Source of the DNA: JACCXG01 sp963785755
Lineage (GTDB): Bacteria; Acidobacteriota; Vicinamibacteria; Vicinamibacterales; 2-12-FULL-66-21
NCBI GenBank assembly: GCA_963785755.1
Contig: CAWAXG010000013.1
Location: 1,054,001 to 1,118,000, forward strand
Direction: 5' to 3'
DNA: 64,000 nt
Shown here: positions 14,953-27,864 of the stretch, piece by piece
How positions within the stretch are numbered: position 1 is the first letter of the stretch
How the letters are laid out: each line of letters starts with the position of its first letter
Notes under the pieces: generated by a model
What the model was told of the DNA's origin: nothing
Database searches by the model: none
What the model saw: the letters and a program-made list of their open reading frames with translations, nothing else
Program-made: the position numbers and the translations under genes

Positions 14953-15764
14953 CAGGCGTCGTACGCGGGAGTCGACCGCCCGCTGCCGCGACGCTGAACC
15001 ACGAAGGTGCGAAGCCGCTCGCGCAGCTGATCCGGCGACAGCGCCCGATCGATGCGGCCGTTCATGGCCAGCGCGATCTGACCGCGTTCCTCGGACACCA
15101 CGATCGCCACCGCGTCATTCTCTTCGGTCAAGCCGATCGCCGCCCGATGCCGGGTGCCGAGCTCGCGGCTGACCCGCGGATTCACGGTCAGTGGAAGAAA
15201 ACACGCAGCGGCGGCAATCCGATCCTCCTGAAGGATCACCGCCCCGTCATGGAGCGGCGAGCCGGGCTGAAAGATCGTGACGATCAGGTCGTAAGTCAGC
15301 GTCGCGTCAACGGGGATACCGCTTTCGATGTAATTCCGCAGTCCGATTTCCCGTTCGACGGCGATGATCGCGCCGATTCGCTGCTGGGAGAGCATCGTGG
15401 CCGCGACGACGAGCTCTTCGATCGTTTCGGTGGCTGCCTCGGTCCGGTTGAGATAGCGGAAGAACGGCGCCTGGCCGAAGTGCGCGAGCGCGCGGCGGAT
15501 GTCCGACTGGAAGATCACGATTGCGGCGAATGCCACGTACAGCAGCATGTTCCGGATCATCCAGTTGACGGTCTGCAACGGGGCGTGCCGGGACACGTAG
15601 AACAGTGCCACGAGCAGCAGGGATCCGGCCGCCATCTGCGCAGCCCGGGTCCCCCGGATCAGCTTGAGGAATTCATAAATGATGATCGAAACAATCGCGA
15701 TATCGAGCAGGTCCCACCAGCCCATGGGAGGGCGTCGAAGCAGGCCGGTCAGATAATCGGGCAC
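14952..15764 (-). CDS. cdaA: Membrane diadenylate cyclase
   Basis: CdaA condenses two ATP to c-di-AMP. The 270-residue protein has N-terminal transmembrane segments (IAIVSIIIYEFLKLI; MAAGSLLLVALFYV; NMLLYVAFAAIVIF) and the DAC domain motifs PLHDGAVI and ELGTRHRAAIG, followed by SEERGQIALA. It heads the cdaA-cdaR-glmM operon, so the host uses c-di-AMP signalling. The C-terminal tail is short. Confidence 0.96.
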   Translation of the reverse strand: MPDYLTGLLRRPPMGWWDLLDIAIVSIIIYEFLKLIRGTRAAQMAAGSLLLVALFYVSRHAPLQTVNWMIRNMLLYVAFAAIVIFQSDIRRALAHFGQAPFFRYLNRTEAATETIEELVVAATMLSQQRIGAIIAVEREIGLRNYIESGIPVDATLTYDLIVTIFQPGSPLHDGAVILQEDRIAAAACFLPLTVNPRVSRELGTRHRAAIGLTEENDAVAIVVSEERGQIALAMNGRIDRALSPDQLRERLRTFVVQRRGSGRSTPAYDA

Positions 15765-15824
15765 GGGCGTTAGCTTATCTCAGGGCTCCGGCGTCGAGAG
15801 GCTGCGGCTAACGGGGGCGGACGA

Positions 15825-17099
15825 TCACGAGCTGGGACGTTCCAGTCCGAGCTCCTTCCAGATCCACGAGAAGTCGTACGGCGGACGCCCGGAGAGTGCC
15901 GCTCGCTCGGCGCCATTTTCAATGCGCTTGAGCAGATCGATCAATCGCGGGCGCCACAGCTTCGTCTGCGCCGCCGCCCGCGGTGTGCGGTTGCCCAGGG
16001 CGGGAACGGGACGATCGAGCCACGTGTGATAGTGCCGATCGTAGAGCTCACGGACCGGAGTGGTATCGACCTCCTCCGGCTCCTCGACCACCTTACGCGG
16101 CCGCTGCTTGCGGAGCTCGGTCATCGCCTGTTCGACGGTCTCGAGCGCCGTCGCGCGGAACCGTACCAGGTCGCCAACGAGCTTCTCCAGCCAGGCGCGG
16201 CCCTTGGCGGCGCGCTCCTGTGAGTTCGTTTCGAAGACGATCCGCTGCCCCTCGAAACCCCAGGTGCCGACTTCCCGCTCGCCGTCATCGGTCGGCTCTC
16301 GCCACGCGAGGCGGCCGTCCTCGATGGCACGGATCTGCGGCTGCCGGCTGAGCGTGTTGCGGACTTCTTCGATGTGCGCGCTGTCGAAGACCACGCGGCA
16401 GAAGATGAGCGTGTGGCCTTCCGCGGTCGTCACCGACGGCGGTTCGGGAAACGCGACCAGGTTCAGCCACAGATGGTGGAAGACCATGCCGTGCTTCCTG
16501 AAGAACTCCGCGGTATCGTCGTTCGGATGTTTGCGCTGATGCCGCCGGTGCAGCTTGCGCAGGTGGCTGCTGATCTGATCCTTGGCGTCGGCCGGATACA
16601 GGTACAACCCGCCTTCGAAGACGTAGCCGCCAGCGCCGTCGGGAGCGATTCGCGCGCCGAGGAGATCCCAGGTCACGATCTGCGCCGTGGCGGTCCGTTC
16701 GATCACGAACAAGCGCGATCCGCTCCACAGATCGAGGACGCGCAGACCGCGTCCGCGCTCGACCGCCTCGACCTCGTAGAGGCGCAGGTGCGCGCTGGCC
16801 AGACGGCTGAGGAACTGCCGCTCGGCTGGACTCAATTGCGCCGCTTCGTCTTCCAGGAACAGACCGGCCACGGTGCCCGACCCGTCGATCTCCCAATCGA
16901 ACAGGAACCAGGTGTTGTACTTGATGTTGGCGTCCTCGGAATCCATGAGCCATTGGAGCTCGTTGGTGGACGCCTCGCGAATCAGATTGCCCCAGAAAAC
17001 GATTTCGGCAACGGAGTGGTCGTGATCGAACGCCGGCTGAAAGGCAAATGTGAGCAACTTCGCGATGGCGGAATCGCGCACGCTGCCGGTCGATGTCAT
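15825..17099 (-). CDS. Conserved protein of unknown function with MbcA/SEC-C-like C-terminus
   Basis: A 424-residue soluble protein that I cannot assign. The N-terminal half is a mixed fold with acidic segments around FDWEIDGSGTVAGLFLED. The middle contains HRRHQRKHP, a basic patch, and the third quarter holds WGFEGQRIVFETNSQERAA. The C-terminal 80 residues (DRHYHTWLDRPVPALGNRTP...TKLWRPRLIDLLKRIEN) resemble the tail common to several SEC-C and MbcA/ParS-type proteins. No catalytic motif is obvious. It is encoded between folP and cdaA in the same direction but with gaps on both sides. Confidence 0.7.
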   Translation of the reverse strand: MTSTGSVRDSAIAKLLTFAFQPAFDHDHSVAEIVFWGNLIREASTNELQWLMDSEDANIKYNTWFLFDWEIDGSGTVAGLFLEDEAAQLSPAERQFLSRLASAHLRLYEVEAVERGRGLRVLDLWSGSRLFVIERTATAQIVTWDLLGARIAPDGAGGYVFEGGLYLYPADAKDQISSHLRKLHRRHQRKHPNDDTAEFFRKHGMVFHHLWLNLVAFPEPPSVTTAEGHTLIFCRVVFDSAHIEEVRNTLSRQPQIRAIEDGRLAWREPTDDGEREVGTWGFEGQRIVFETNSQERAAKGRAWLEKLVGDLVRFRATALETVEQAMTELRKQRPRKVVEEPEEVDTTPVRELYDRHYHTWLDRPVPALGNRTPRAAAQTKLWRPRLIDLLKRIENGAERAALSGRPPYDFSWIWKELGLERPSS

Positions 17100-17133
17100 T
17101 TTCGGAGATCTTACAACGGATGGATCGCCAGGC

Positions 17134-18009
17134 TCAGCCGGCGTTCAGCTCCCCTGCCCGCCGCACCTGGTCCGCGACCCGGACGACCTGCGCCATTTCC
17201 TTCACTCCATGCACCCGCACGATGTGCGCGCCGAGGAGGACGCTGGCGGCCACGGCGCCGGCCGTGCCCCATTCCCGCTCGTCTGGCGGCAGGCCGCCGA
17301 GAGCCTGCTTCAGGAACGATTTCCGTGAGGGCCCGGAGAGGATCGGCCGGTCGAGGCTCGAGAGGCGGTCCAGCGTGGCCAGGGCCGCGTACGAGTGCTC
17401 GGCCTTCTTGGCGAAACCCAGCCCCGGGTCGAGGATGATGGCCTCACGGTCAACTCCCGACGCCACCGCCTTCGAGAGCGCGCCCTCTAACTCCGACGCA
17501 ATCTCCCCGGGAACATCCGCATAGGACGCTTCACGATACATGTCGCGGGAGCGCCCCCGGTTGTGCATCAGGACAACGGCGGCACGGGTCTGTGCCATGG
17601 CGCCCGGCAGATCCTCGTCGTACTGCAGCATGCTGACGTCATTGATGATCGCCGCCCCGCATTCGACGGCCTGGCGCGCGACGATCGACTTGTAGGTGTC
17701 CACCGAGACGAGTGCGCCAGCGGCCGCCAGCCGCTCGATGACCGGCAGCACGCGCCGCAGCTCTTCCTCCAGCGAAACCGGTTCAGCCCCTGGACGCGTC
17801 GACTCGCCGCCGACGTCGATGATATCCGCCCCCTCCTCGAGCATGCGCAGACCGTCCTCGACGGCGCGGACCTGATCCAGGCGCAGGCCGCCGTCGGCGA
17901 AGGAATCGGGCGTGATGTTGAGAATGCCCATGACCAGCGTGCGCTCGCCGAGGGATATCGGCGCGCGGCCGGGAAGCGGGAGGCTGTAGCGCTTGCGGGA
18001 GTTGAACAA
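17134..18009 (-). CDS. folP: Dihydropteroate synthase
   Basis: FolP joins p-aminobenzoate to the pterin pyrophosphate in folate synthesis and is the sulfonamide target. The 291-residue TIM barrel has VMGILNITPDSFADGG, DIIDVGGESTRPGAE, the strand VSVDTYKSIVA, AAIINDVS, ILDPGLGFAKKAEHS, LSGPSRKSFL and the late RVHGVKEMA. All pterin and pyrophosphate contacts appear intact. The start is a TTG at 18009 that lies inside repeat island E, so the first 10-15 residues are uncertain. Confidence 0.95.
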   Translation of the reverse strand: MFNSRKRYSLPLPGRAPISLGERTLVMGILNITPDSFADGGLRLDQVRAVEDGLRMLEEGADIIDVGGESTRPGAEPVSLEEELRRVLPVIERLAAAGALVSVDTYKSIVARQAVECGAAIINDVSMLQYDEDLPGAMAQTRAAVVLMHNRGRSRDMYREASYADVPGEIASELEGALSKAVASGVDREAIILDPGLGFAKKAEHSYAALATLDRLSSLDRPILSGPSRKSFLKQALGGLPPDEREWGTAGAVAASVLLGAHIVRVHGVKEMAQVVRVADQVRRAGELNAG

Positions 18010-18095
18010 GCGGCGAATACAGGCAACAAGGGCAAGTAACCCGGAAGCGCGCTTCGTTCCGTGGTCCTTGCCCCTTGTAACTTGTTACTTGAGAA
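18003..18095. repeat. Intergenic inverted-repeat island E (CAAG/CTTG units)
   Basis: CAAG-containing units on the left (acaagggcaagtaac) are followed by CTTG-containing units on the right (ccttgccccttgtaac and ttgttacttgag), which are complementary. It lies between ftsH and folP and overlaps the presumed folP start. It has the same design as islands A-D with a different unit sequence. Confidence 0.7.
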
Positions 18096-18097
18096 AA

Positions 18098-20017
<1,920 letters not shown>

Positions 20018-20021
<4 letters not shown>

Positions 20022-21418
20022 CCTACGCCTCCTAACCGCCTTGCTTTCAAGAGTATCACGCCCTGCGAGGGCTCTGTGACGCGAAAATCCTCTGCTAACG
20101 ACTGCCCGACGACCCAGACAATCCGGTCGTCGCGGTCAACTACGAGGGGAAGGCGGTCGCGTTCGGTCCGGGCGACCTTGCGGTCCACCAGAAAGTCCTG
20201 CAACTTCCGTCCCCGTCCCCCCATTCCGAGGGGATTGAACCGATCGCCGGGCCGCCGGTTCCGAACGGCCAATGGATACCGGAGTGGACCGGCGGCCACG
20301 AAGACCTCCCCACCCCTCGCCCGATGGGGTCCGACCTCATCAGAATTGTCGACTCGCTGTGCTGAAACGGCCCACTCCGGGAGGGCCACTTCACCAGGAA
20401 TAGACAGCGGAAATCGAAAGAAGTTCGAAAACGGCCTCGCCGCCTCCGCCCCCAGCCGAATCCTGTTCCCCCGCCGGGTCGCCCACTGCCCCGGGAGGGC
20501 GATGCCCGCGGCATCGCCTTCCGCCCCGGCGAGCTCCAATACACGCTGGATGTGTTGGAATCCGATGAACCTGCCGCCGGCCGACGCAGTCAGCGCCTGC
20601 CGGACAACTCGCGACGCCAGTGCGGGTGGCAGGCCCTTCAGCGCGGCCGCGTCGATCTCCAAATCGCAGTCTGTCTTTAAGACGATCGACGAGGCCAATT
20701 CGATTGCACACGCCTCGAGGTATTCCTCATCCTGTCTCGCGAGCGCCGCCTCTCGCGCCAGAACGGGCACGATTCCCGGAGAAAAAGCCTCGAGCACCGG
20801 CATCAATTCGTGCCGCACGCGGTTTCGCGCGAACTGCAGATCCGAGTTGCTCGCGTCCTCGCGATAGCGCAGCGCTCGCTCAGCCACGTAACTGCGGAGG
20901 TCGGCGCGCCGGACTTCGAGCAGGGGCCTCACGATCTGCCCCGCCCGCGGTCGAATCGCGGCCAAGCCTCGTGAGCCCGCGCCGCGCAGCAGCCGCAACA
21001 GGAACGTCTCCGCCTGATCGTCCTCGCTGTGACCGACCGCCACCACATTCGCGCGAAGGCGCGCGGCCGATTCGGCGAGGAACGCATATCGTGCGGCTCG
21101 CGCCGCGTCCTCGATGGAGCGCCCCGATTCGGCCGCGAGCCGGGCGACATCGGCGCGCCCGGCGTCGAACGTCAGCCCGAGCGCGAGCGCACTCTCGCGG
21201 CAGAACTCCTCATCCGCGTCCGCGTCAACCCCGCGCAGCTGATGATTGAAGTGCGCGACGCCGGCAACCCCGAGCTCCCCGAGCTCTTCGAGCTCGCGCA
21301 GGATGTGCAGCAGGGCCACCGAATCGGACCCTCCCGACAGCGCGACGAGCACACGGGCGCCGCGCGGAAACAGGTCGTGCTTCCGGATCGTGCGGAGCAC
21401 CCGTTCGATGAGCGGCAT
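20018..21418 (-). CDS. tilS: tRNA(Ile)-lysidine synthase
   Basis: TilS attaches lysine to C34 of the CAU-anticodon isoleucine tRNA so that it reads AUA. The 466-residue protein has the PP-loop VALSGGSDSVALL, HFNHQLRG, FCRESALALGL, the family motif GHSEDDQAETFLLRLLRG, and a full-length C-terminal substrate-binding region with GGRGRKLQDFLVDRKV near the end. The stop overlaps the ftsH start, a classic tilS-ftsH arrangement. A tRNA with a CAT anticodon lies immediately upstream. Confidence 0.95.
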
Positions 21419-21491
21419 ATGCGACGGCGAGGGGATGTCGCCTCCTGCCTGCGACCTTGTTCCTTCTACCGCTTGCTATCGAAGAGAGAAT

Positions 21492-21568
21492 TGGTGCCGG
21501 TGCAGGGACTTGAACCCCGGACAACGCGGATATGAGCCGCGTGCTCTAACCAACTGAGCTACACCGGC
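21492..21568 (-). tRNA. tRNA with CAT anticodon (probably tRNA-Met)
   Basis: Read on the minus strand, this is a 77-nt cloverleaf with a perfect 7-bp acceptor stem (GCCGGTG/CACCGGC), D-arm GCTC/GAGC and anticodon stem CGCGG/CCGCG. The anticodon loop is CTCATAT, the T-arm contains GGTTCAAGT, and CCA is encoded. The CAT anticodon is shared by elongator Met, initiator Met and the lysidine-modified Ile2 tRNA. A paired first base excludes a typical initiator. Elongator Met is the best call; Ile2 cannot be fully excluded because tilS is adjacent. Confidence 0.95.
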
Positions 21569-21661
21569 AGGAACTCTCGATTTTAGCACACGGGATGCGG
21601 CTCTCCGGGAGCCCCGCGCGACCGCCGGTAGATTGGGGCTGAGGCCTCGCGGTCTCCCAGG

Positions 21662-22602
21662 TCAGCTCTCGATCAGCGCCGCGGCGAGCAGCGGGATCAT
21701 GATTTCGTGATGACCGACGATGGAGTAGCCGCGCCCGATACCGAGCACCGGACGGGAGACGACGTTCACCTGCGGGCGGTACTGACGGATGAAGTCGATG
21801 TTGACCGTCGTAAGGCCCTCGAGGCTCAGGCCCCGGTTGCGCGCCAGGGCAATGGCTTTCAGGAACACTTCAGGGAGGACCACGGCGGAGCCACAGTTCA
21901 AATAGACCCCGTGCTCCAGCCGCCCGACGTTCGAGACCAGGTACCGGAAGTCCCGCAGACTGCCTTCACCGAGCGCCGCCCCCGACGCGGCCGGATGCAT
22001 ATGAATGATGTCGGTCCCGATGCCGATGTGGACGGTGACCGGGATCTCGAGCCGCGCGGCCGCGGCCAGGACGCTCAGATCGGCGTGCGGAGGTCGAGCC
22101 GCCGACAACCAGGCGCCGATCGACTGCCCGATCCCGAGCCCGCGCGCGACGCCCTGATTGATGGCGTCGTTCAGCAGCCGTCCGGTTTCTTCGGCCATCC
22201 CAAAGCGGCCGGGTCCGAGCGATTCGTCCACTTCCTCGGAGGTCCCGCCGGACAGCGCCAGCTCGAAGTCGTGAATGACGGTCGCGCCATTGGTCGCGAT
22301 CGCCGAGACGTACCCCGCTCCATCAAGTCGACGATCACCGGGCCGACGCCCGTCTTGATCACGTGAGCTCCGAGGCCCCACAGCACACCGCGGCTCTCCG
22401 CCCTGGCGCGACGGACGGCCTCCACGACCGCCTTGAAGTCGGCGGCTCCAAGGATGTTCGGCAGCGCATCCAGCCACGCCGCCATGCCGGCCCCGGGCGT
22501 ATAGCGGCGCGCGAATTCCGCCGCGTTCGACTTGCTCTTACGCGACGCGAGCGGATAGGTACGCACGCCGGCCAAATCGAATTCCTCGTAGCGCATCTTC
22601 AC
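21662..22602 (-). CDS. Bacterial deoxyhypusine-synthase-like protein, 1-nt frameshift
   Basis: The two halves join into a protein of about 313 residues of the deoxyhypusine synthase fold (NAD-dependent spermidine-type chemistry in archaea and eukaryotes). The N-terminal half ends GAHVIKTGVGPVIVDLMERG, and the C-terminal half starts GYVSAIATNGATVIHDFELA. One missing C in the run at 22313-22316 next to GTAC restores the frame. The C-terminal half has VTVHIGIGTDIIHMHP and HGVYLNCGSAVVLPEVFLKA. The S-W-G-K loop holding the catalytic lysine of true DHS is not seen, and bacteria lack eIF5A. It therefore belongs to a bacterial DHS-like subgroup; homospermidine-type or unknown chemistry is possible. 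Confidence 0.75.
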
Positions 22603-22673
22603 GGTGGGTAACTATATCGTCTGATCGATCGCGTGGGGACGACACGGCCCCGCGCGCGGTCAGAGGCCGCCAA

Positions 22674-23734
22674 TTGCTGGTCAGCGAATTCGATTTCGAC
22701 CTGCCCGACGACCTGATCGCGCAGCACGCGGCGCCGCGCGGCGCCTCGCGCCTGCTGGTGCTCGATCGGCGGGATGGCCAGATCCGCCACACGCAGATCT
22801 CGGAGCTGTCCGGCTGCCTCCGCGAAGGCGATCTGCTCGTCGTCAACAACACCCGGGTATTTGCCGCGCGCCTCCTCGGCGTGCGCGTGCCGACCGGGGG
22901 AAACGTCGAGTGCCTGTTGCTGACGCGGCCGGCCCCGACCGGGGATGGCACGTTCGTGTGCGATGCGCTGATGCATCCCGGACAGAAGCTGAAACCCGGA
23001 GCCGTGGTGAAATTCGAGGGAGCGGACGGGACCATCCTCGCCGAGGTGCTCGAGCGGAAGTTCTTCGGCCGCCGGACCATTCGATTAACGCCGCAGTCCG
23101 GCAATCTCGATCTCGAGCCGCTCATCGACCGGCTCGGGCACATGCCGCTCCCCCGTACATTCACCGGGCCGACACCGAGGACGATCGCGAACGCTATCAG
23201 ACGATCTTCGCGGCGGTGACGGGATCGGTCGCCGCGCCGACGGCTGGACTGCACTTCACGCCGGCGATGCTGGACGATCTCGACCGCCGCGGCATCGAGC
23301 GCGTCGCGATCACGCTGCACGTCGGCTACGGCACGTTCAAGCCGGTGCGCACTGAAACCGTCGAGGACCATGTCGTCGATCCAGAGCGCTACGAGATCGA
23401 ACGCGGCGTCGCCGATCGTCTCAATCGCGCGCGGGACGAACGGCGTCGCGTGATCGCCGTGGGTACGACGACGACGCGGGCGCTCGAGGACTCGGCGCGC
23501 CGTGGCGACGGCCGCGTCGTCGCCGGACCGGCCGAAGCCACTACCTTCATTCACCACGGATTTCACTTCCAGGTCATCGACGGCCTCGTCACCAACTTCC
23601 ACCTCCCCCGGTCATCGCTGCTGATGCTCGTCGCGGCTCTCGCCGGCCTCGAACACGTGCGCGCCGCGTACCGCGAAGCGATCGAACAGCGTTACCGCTT
23701 TTACAGCTACGGCGACGCGATGCTCATTCTCTAG
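22674..23734 (+). CDS. queA: S-adenosylmethionine:tRNA ribosyltransferase-isomerase, 1-nt frameshift
   Basis: QueA transfers ribose from SAM to preQ1 in tRNA to make epoxyqueuosine. The N-terminal part starts at TTG 22674 and reads DFDLPDDLIAQHAAPRGASR, LLVVNNTRVFAARLLG and ALMHPGQKLKPGAVV. The C-terminal part reads YIHRADTEDDRERYQTIFA, VAAPTAGLHFTPAML, THVGYGTFKP-like LHVGYGTFKPVRTETV, AVGTTTTRALED and TNFHLPRSSLLMLVAA. A missing C in the run 23150-23154, next to GTAC, restores MPLPPYIHR. The corrected length is 353 residues, normal for QueA. It completes the queuosine theme begun by queC and queE, but at a distance. Confidence 0.93.
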
Positions 23735-23825
23735 CGACTCCTGCCGATGAATCGCCGCGCGGGCCTGGCGGCCTGCGCTACGCCGGCTCCGGCGACGGCC
23801 CGAGCGAAGAAGTACAATCCGCGCC

Positions 23826-25004
23826 GTGCGTGCACAGGACAAGGCCGAATCGCGAACCGAGCGGGCGGAAGCGAAGACCGAGGAGGCCACTCCGACACTG
23901 GCGTCCGAATCCGGTCCATTCATGGACGTCCGCAGTGTCGAGCTGACCATCCTCGCCACCCTGGCGGTGATCCTCGTTCTGCGGTTCGCCGAACCGGTCC
24001 TCATGCCTATCGTCATCGGCGTGCTCATCAGTTATGTGCTCGCCCCGCTGGTCGATTCGCTCCAGAAACGTGGCGTGTCCCGCTGGATCGGCTCGGCGCT
24101 GGTGCTCGTACTCCTCACCGGCGGTCTTGGATTCGCCGCCTACAAACTCACACCGCAGGTCATGGCGATCGTCGAAGAGGTGCCCGACGCCGCGCGGCGT
24201 CTCCTCGACCGCGTGAAGACGGGCCGTCGCGGCGACGAGGGGGCATTGGAGAAAATGCAGCGCGCGGCGAAGGAGATCGACAAAGCGGCGGCCGCCGCCT
24301 CCGATCCCGTGCCGACCCCGTCGGGAGTTCAGCGCGTGCAGGTCATCGAGCCCGCCTTCCGCGCTACCGAGTATCTGTGGGCCGGCGGGAGGAACGTCGC
24401 GGCCTTCTTCGGCCAGTTCGCCATCGTCCTCTTCCTGGTGTTCTTCCTGCTCGTCACCGGCGACCTGTTCAAGCGAAAGCTGGTGAAAATAGCGGGACCG
24501 ACGCTGACGAAGAAGAAGATCACCGTCCAGATCATGGACGACATCAACCGCCAGATCAGCAGCTTCCTGCGGGTGCAGGTGCTCACGAGCCTGCTCGTCG
24601 GGGTGCTGACCGCGCTCGTGCTCTGGTACTTCGGCGTCCGTCAGTACGTGATCTGGGGCGCGCTCGCCGGGATCTTCAATTCGGTTCCCTACCTCGGCCC
24701 GATTGGCGTCACCGCCGGACTCGGAGTCGTCGTCTTCATGCAGTTCGACGATCTCGTGCGGACGATGTACGTGTGCGGGCTGACGCTGGCGATCACCAGC
24801 CTCGAAGGATGGCTGCTGACCCCGGCGCTGATGAGCCGGGCGGCGCAGATGAATCCCGTGGCGATCTTCGTCGGCGTGCTCTTCTGGAGCTGGGTGTGGG
24901 GCGTGTGGGGCACGATCCTCGCCGTGCCGATGATGATGACGGTCAAAGCCATTTCCGATCGAGTCGAGGACCTGCAGCCGATCGGTGAACTGCTCGGCGA
25001 ATAG
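23826..25004 (+). CDS. AI-2E family (PerM-like) membrane transporter
   Basis: A 392-residue inner-membrane protein of the AI-2E/PerM/TqsA family with seven or eight predicted helices. The first pair is LTILATLAVILVLRFAEPV and MPIVIGVLISYVLAPLV, and the family core PYLGPIGVTAGLGVVVF is followed by SLEGWLLTPALMSRAAQMNP. The N-terminal 35 residues are charged, with many Glu and Ala. The function of most members (small-molecule or cation export) is unproven. The GTG start at 23826 is the first start before the charged tail. Confidence 0.88.
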   Translation: MRAQDKAESRTERAEAKTEEATPTLASESGPFMDVRSVELTILATLAVILVLRFAEPVLMPIVIGVLISYVLAPLVDSLQKRGVSRWIGSALVLVLLTGGLGFAAYKLTPQVMAIVEEVPDAARRLLDRVKTGRRGDEGALEKMQRAAKEIDKAAAAASDPVPTPSGVQRVQVIEPAFRATEYLWAGGRNVAAFFGQFAIVLFLVFFLLVTGDLFKRKLVKIAGPTLTKKKITVQIMDDINRQISSFLRVQVLTSLLVGVLTALVLWYFGVRQYVIWGALAGIFNSVPYLGPIGVTAGLGVVVFMQFDDLVRTMYVCGLTLAITSLEGWLLTPALMSRAAQMNPVAIFVGVLFWSWVWGVWGTILAVPMMMTVKAISDRVEDLQPIGELLGE

Positions 25005-25041
25005 CTCCCGCCTGTCCGCGGTCTCCCTTGAACGCCCGCCG

Positions 25042-25512
25042 TCAGATCAGCGGAAAGCTGGCGAGCAGCCACCCTATCAACACGACCGGAAGGATCGCGA
25101 TCAGCGCGAGCGCGACGAGACAGATGCTGACGAAGATGTAGTCTGCCCGCGCCGGGGGGACGCCGGGGCGGGCGTGGCGCTCGAGCAGGGCAAGATTGCG
25201 CAGATTTGCCTTCCAGCCGATATCGGCGAGATCACCCAGCACCGGCACCAGTCCGAGCAGCATGTCCAGGCCGGCGTTGAGCACCATCCGCGCCTGGACG
25301 ACGACGGGCAGCCGCATCCGCACCGCCTGCAGCAGAATCATCGCCGCGAACGCCGGGGTGGAGATGTCGCCGATACCCGGAATGAGGCCGACGATCGCGT
25401 CCACACCGAATCGGATCCCGGTGCCGGGAATCCGGAAGGCACTGTCGAGCAGGACGGCCCAGCGCCGCAGCGCGTCCATCGTCTCGTGCGTGGGCGGCAG
25501 GCGCGATTTCAT
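25042..25512 (-). CDS. DUF4112 membrane protein
   Basis: The protein (156 residues) has the DUF4112 signature: WAVLLDSAFRIPGTGIRFG, DAIVGLIPGIGDISTPA and MLLGLVPVLGDLADIGWKAN. Two hydrophobic segments follow, with a C-terminal transmembrane helix (LVALALIAILPVVLIGWLLA). The role is unknown. The ATG at 25512 is preferred; the frame is open to a TTG at 25533. It runs convergently to the AI-2E gene and divergently from glgX. Confidence 0.85.
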   Translation of the reverse strand: MKSRLPPTHETMDALRRWAVLLDSAFRIPGTGIRFGVDAIVGLIPGIGDISTPAFAAMILLQAVRMRLPVVVQARMVLNAGLDMLLGLVPVLGDLADIGWKANLRNLALLERHARPGVPPARADYIFVSICLVALALIAILPVVLIGWLLASFPLI

Positions 25513-25637
25513 GTCCGGGAGGGCACGCAACAACGGCGTGCGATCGCGGGTTCGGCCGGCGAGAGGCCGATCATCCGGGCCTGAAGCACCCTGATCCGTT
25601 TGCCATCCTGCGTCGGCTCGTGGTACGAAGGTCTGCT

Positions 25638-27818
<2,181 letters not shown>

Positions 27819-27864
27819 GCGGGTTGATGCGCGTGCAGGTGTCAGGTAATTGTGATTGAAGATC

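Noticed and set aside
22674..23734. queA as two separate genes
   Set aside because: The two frames match the N- and C-terminal halves of one QueA, and one base in a C-run restores the normal length.
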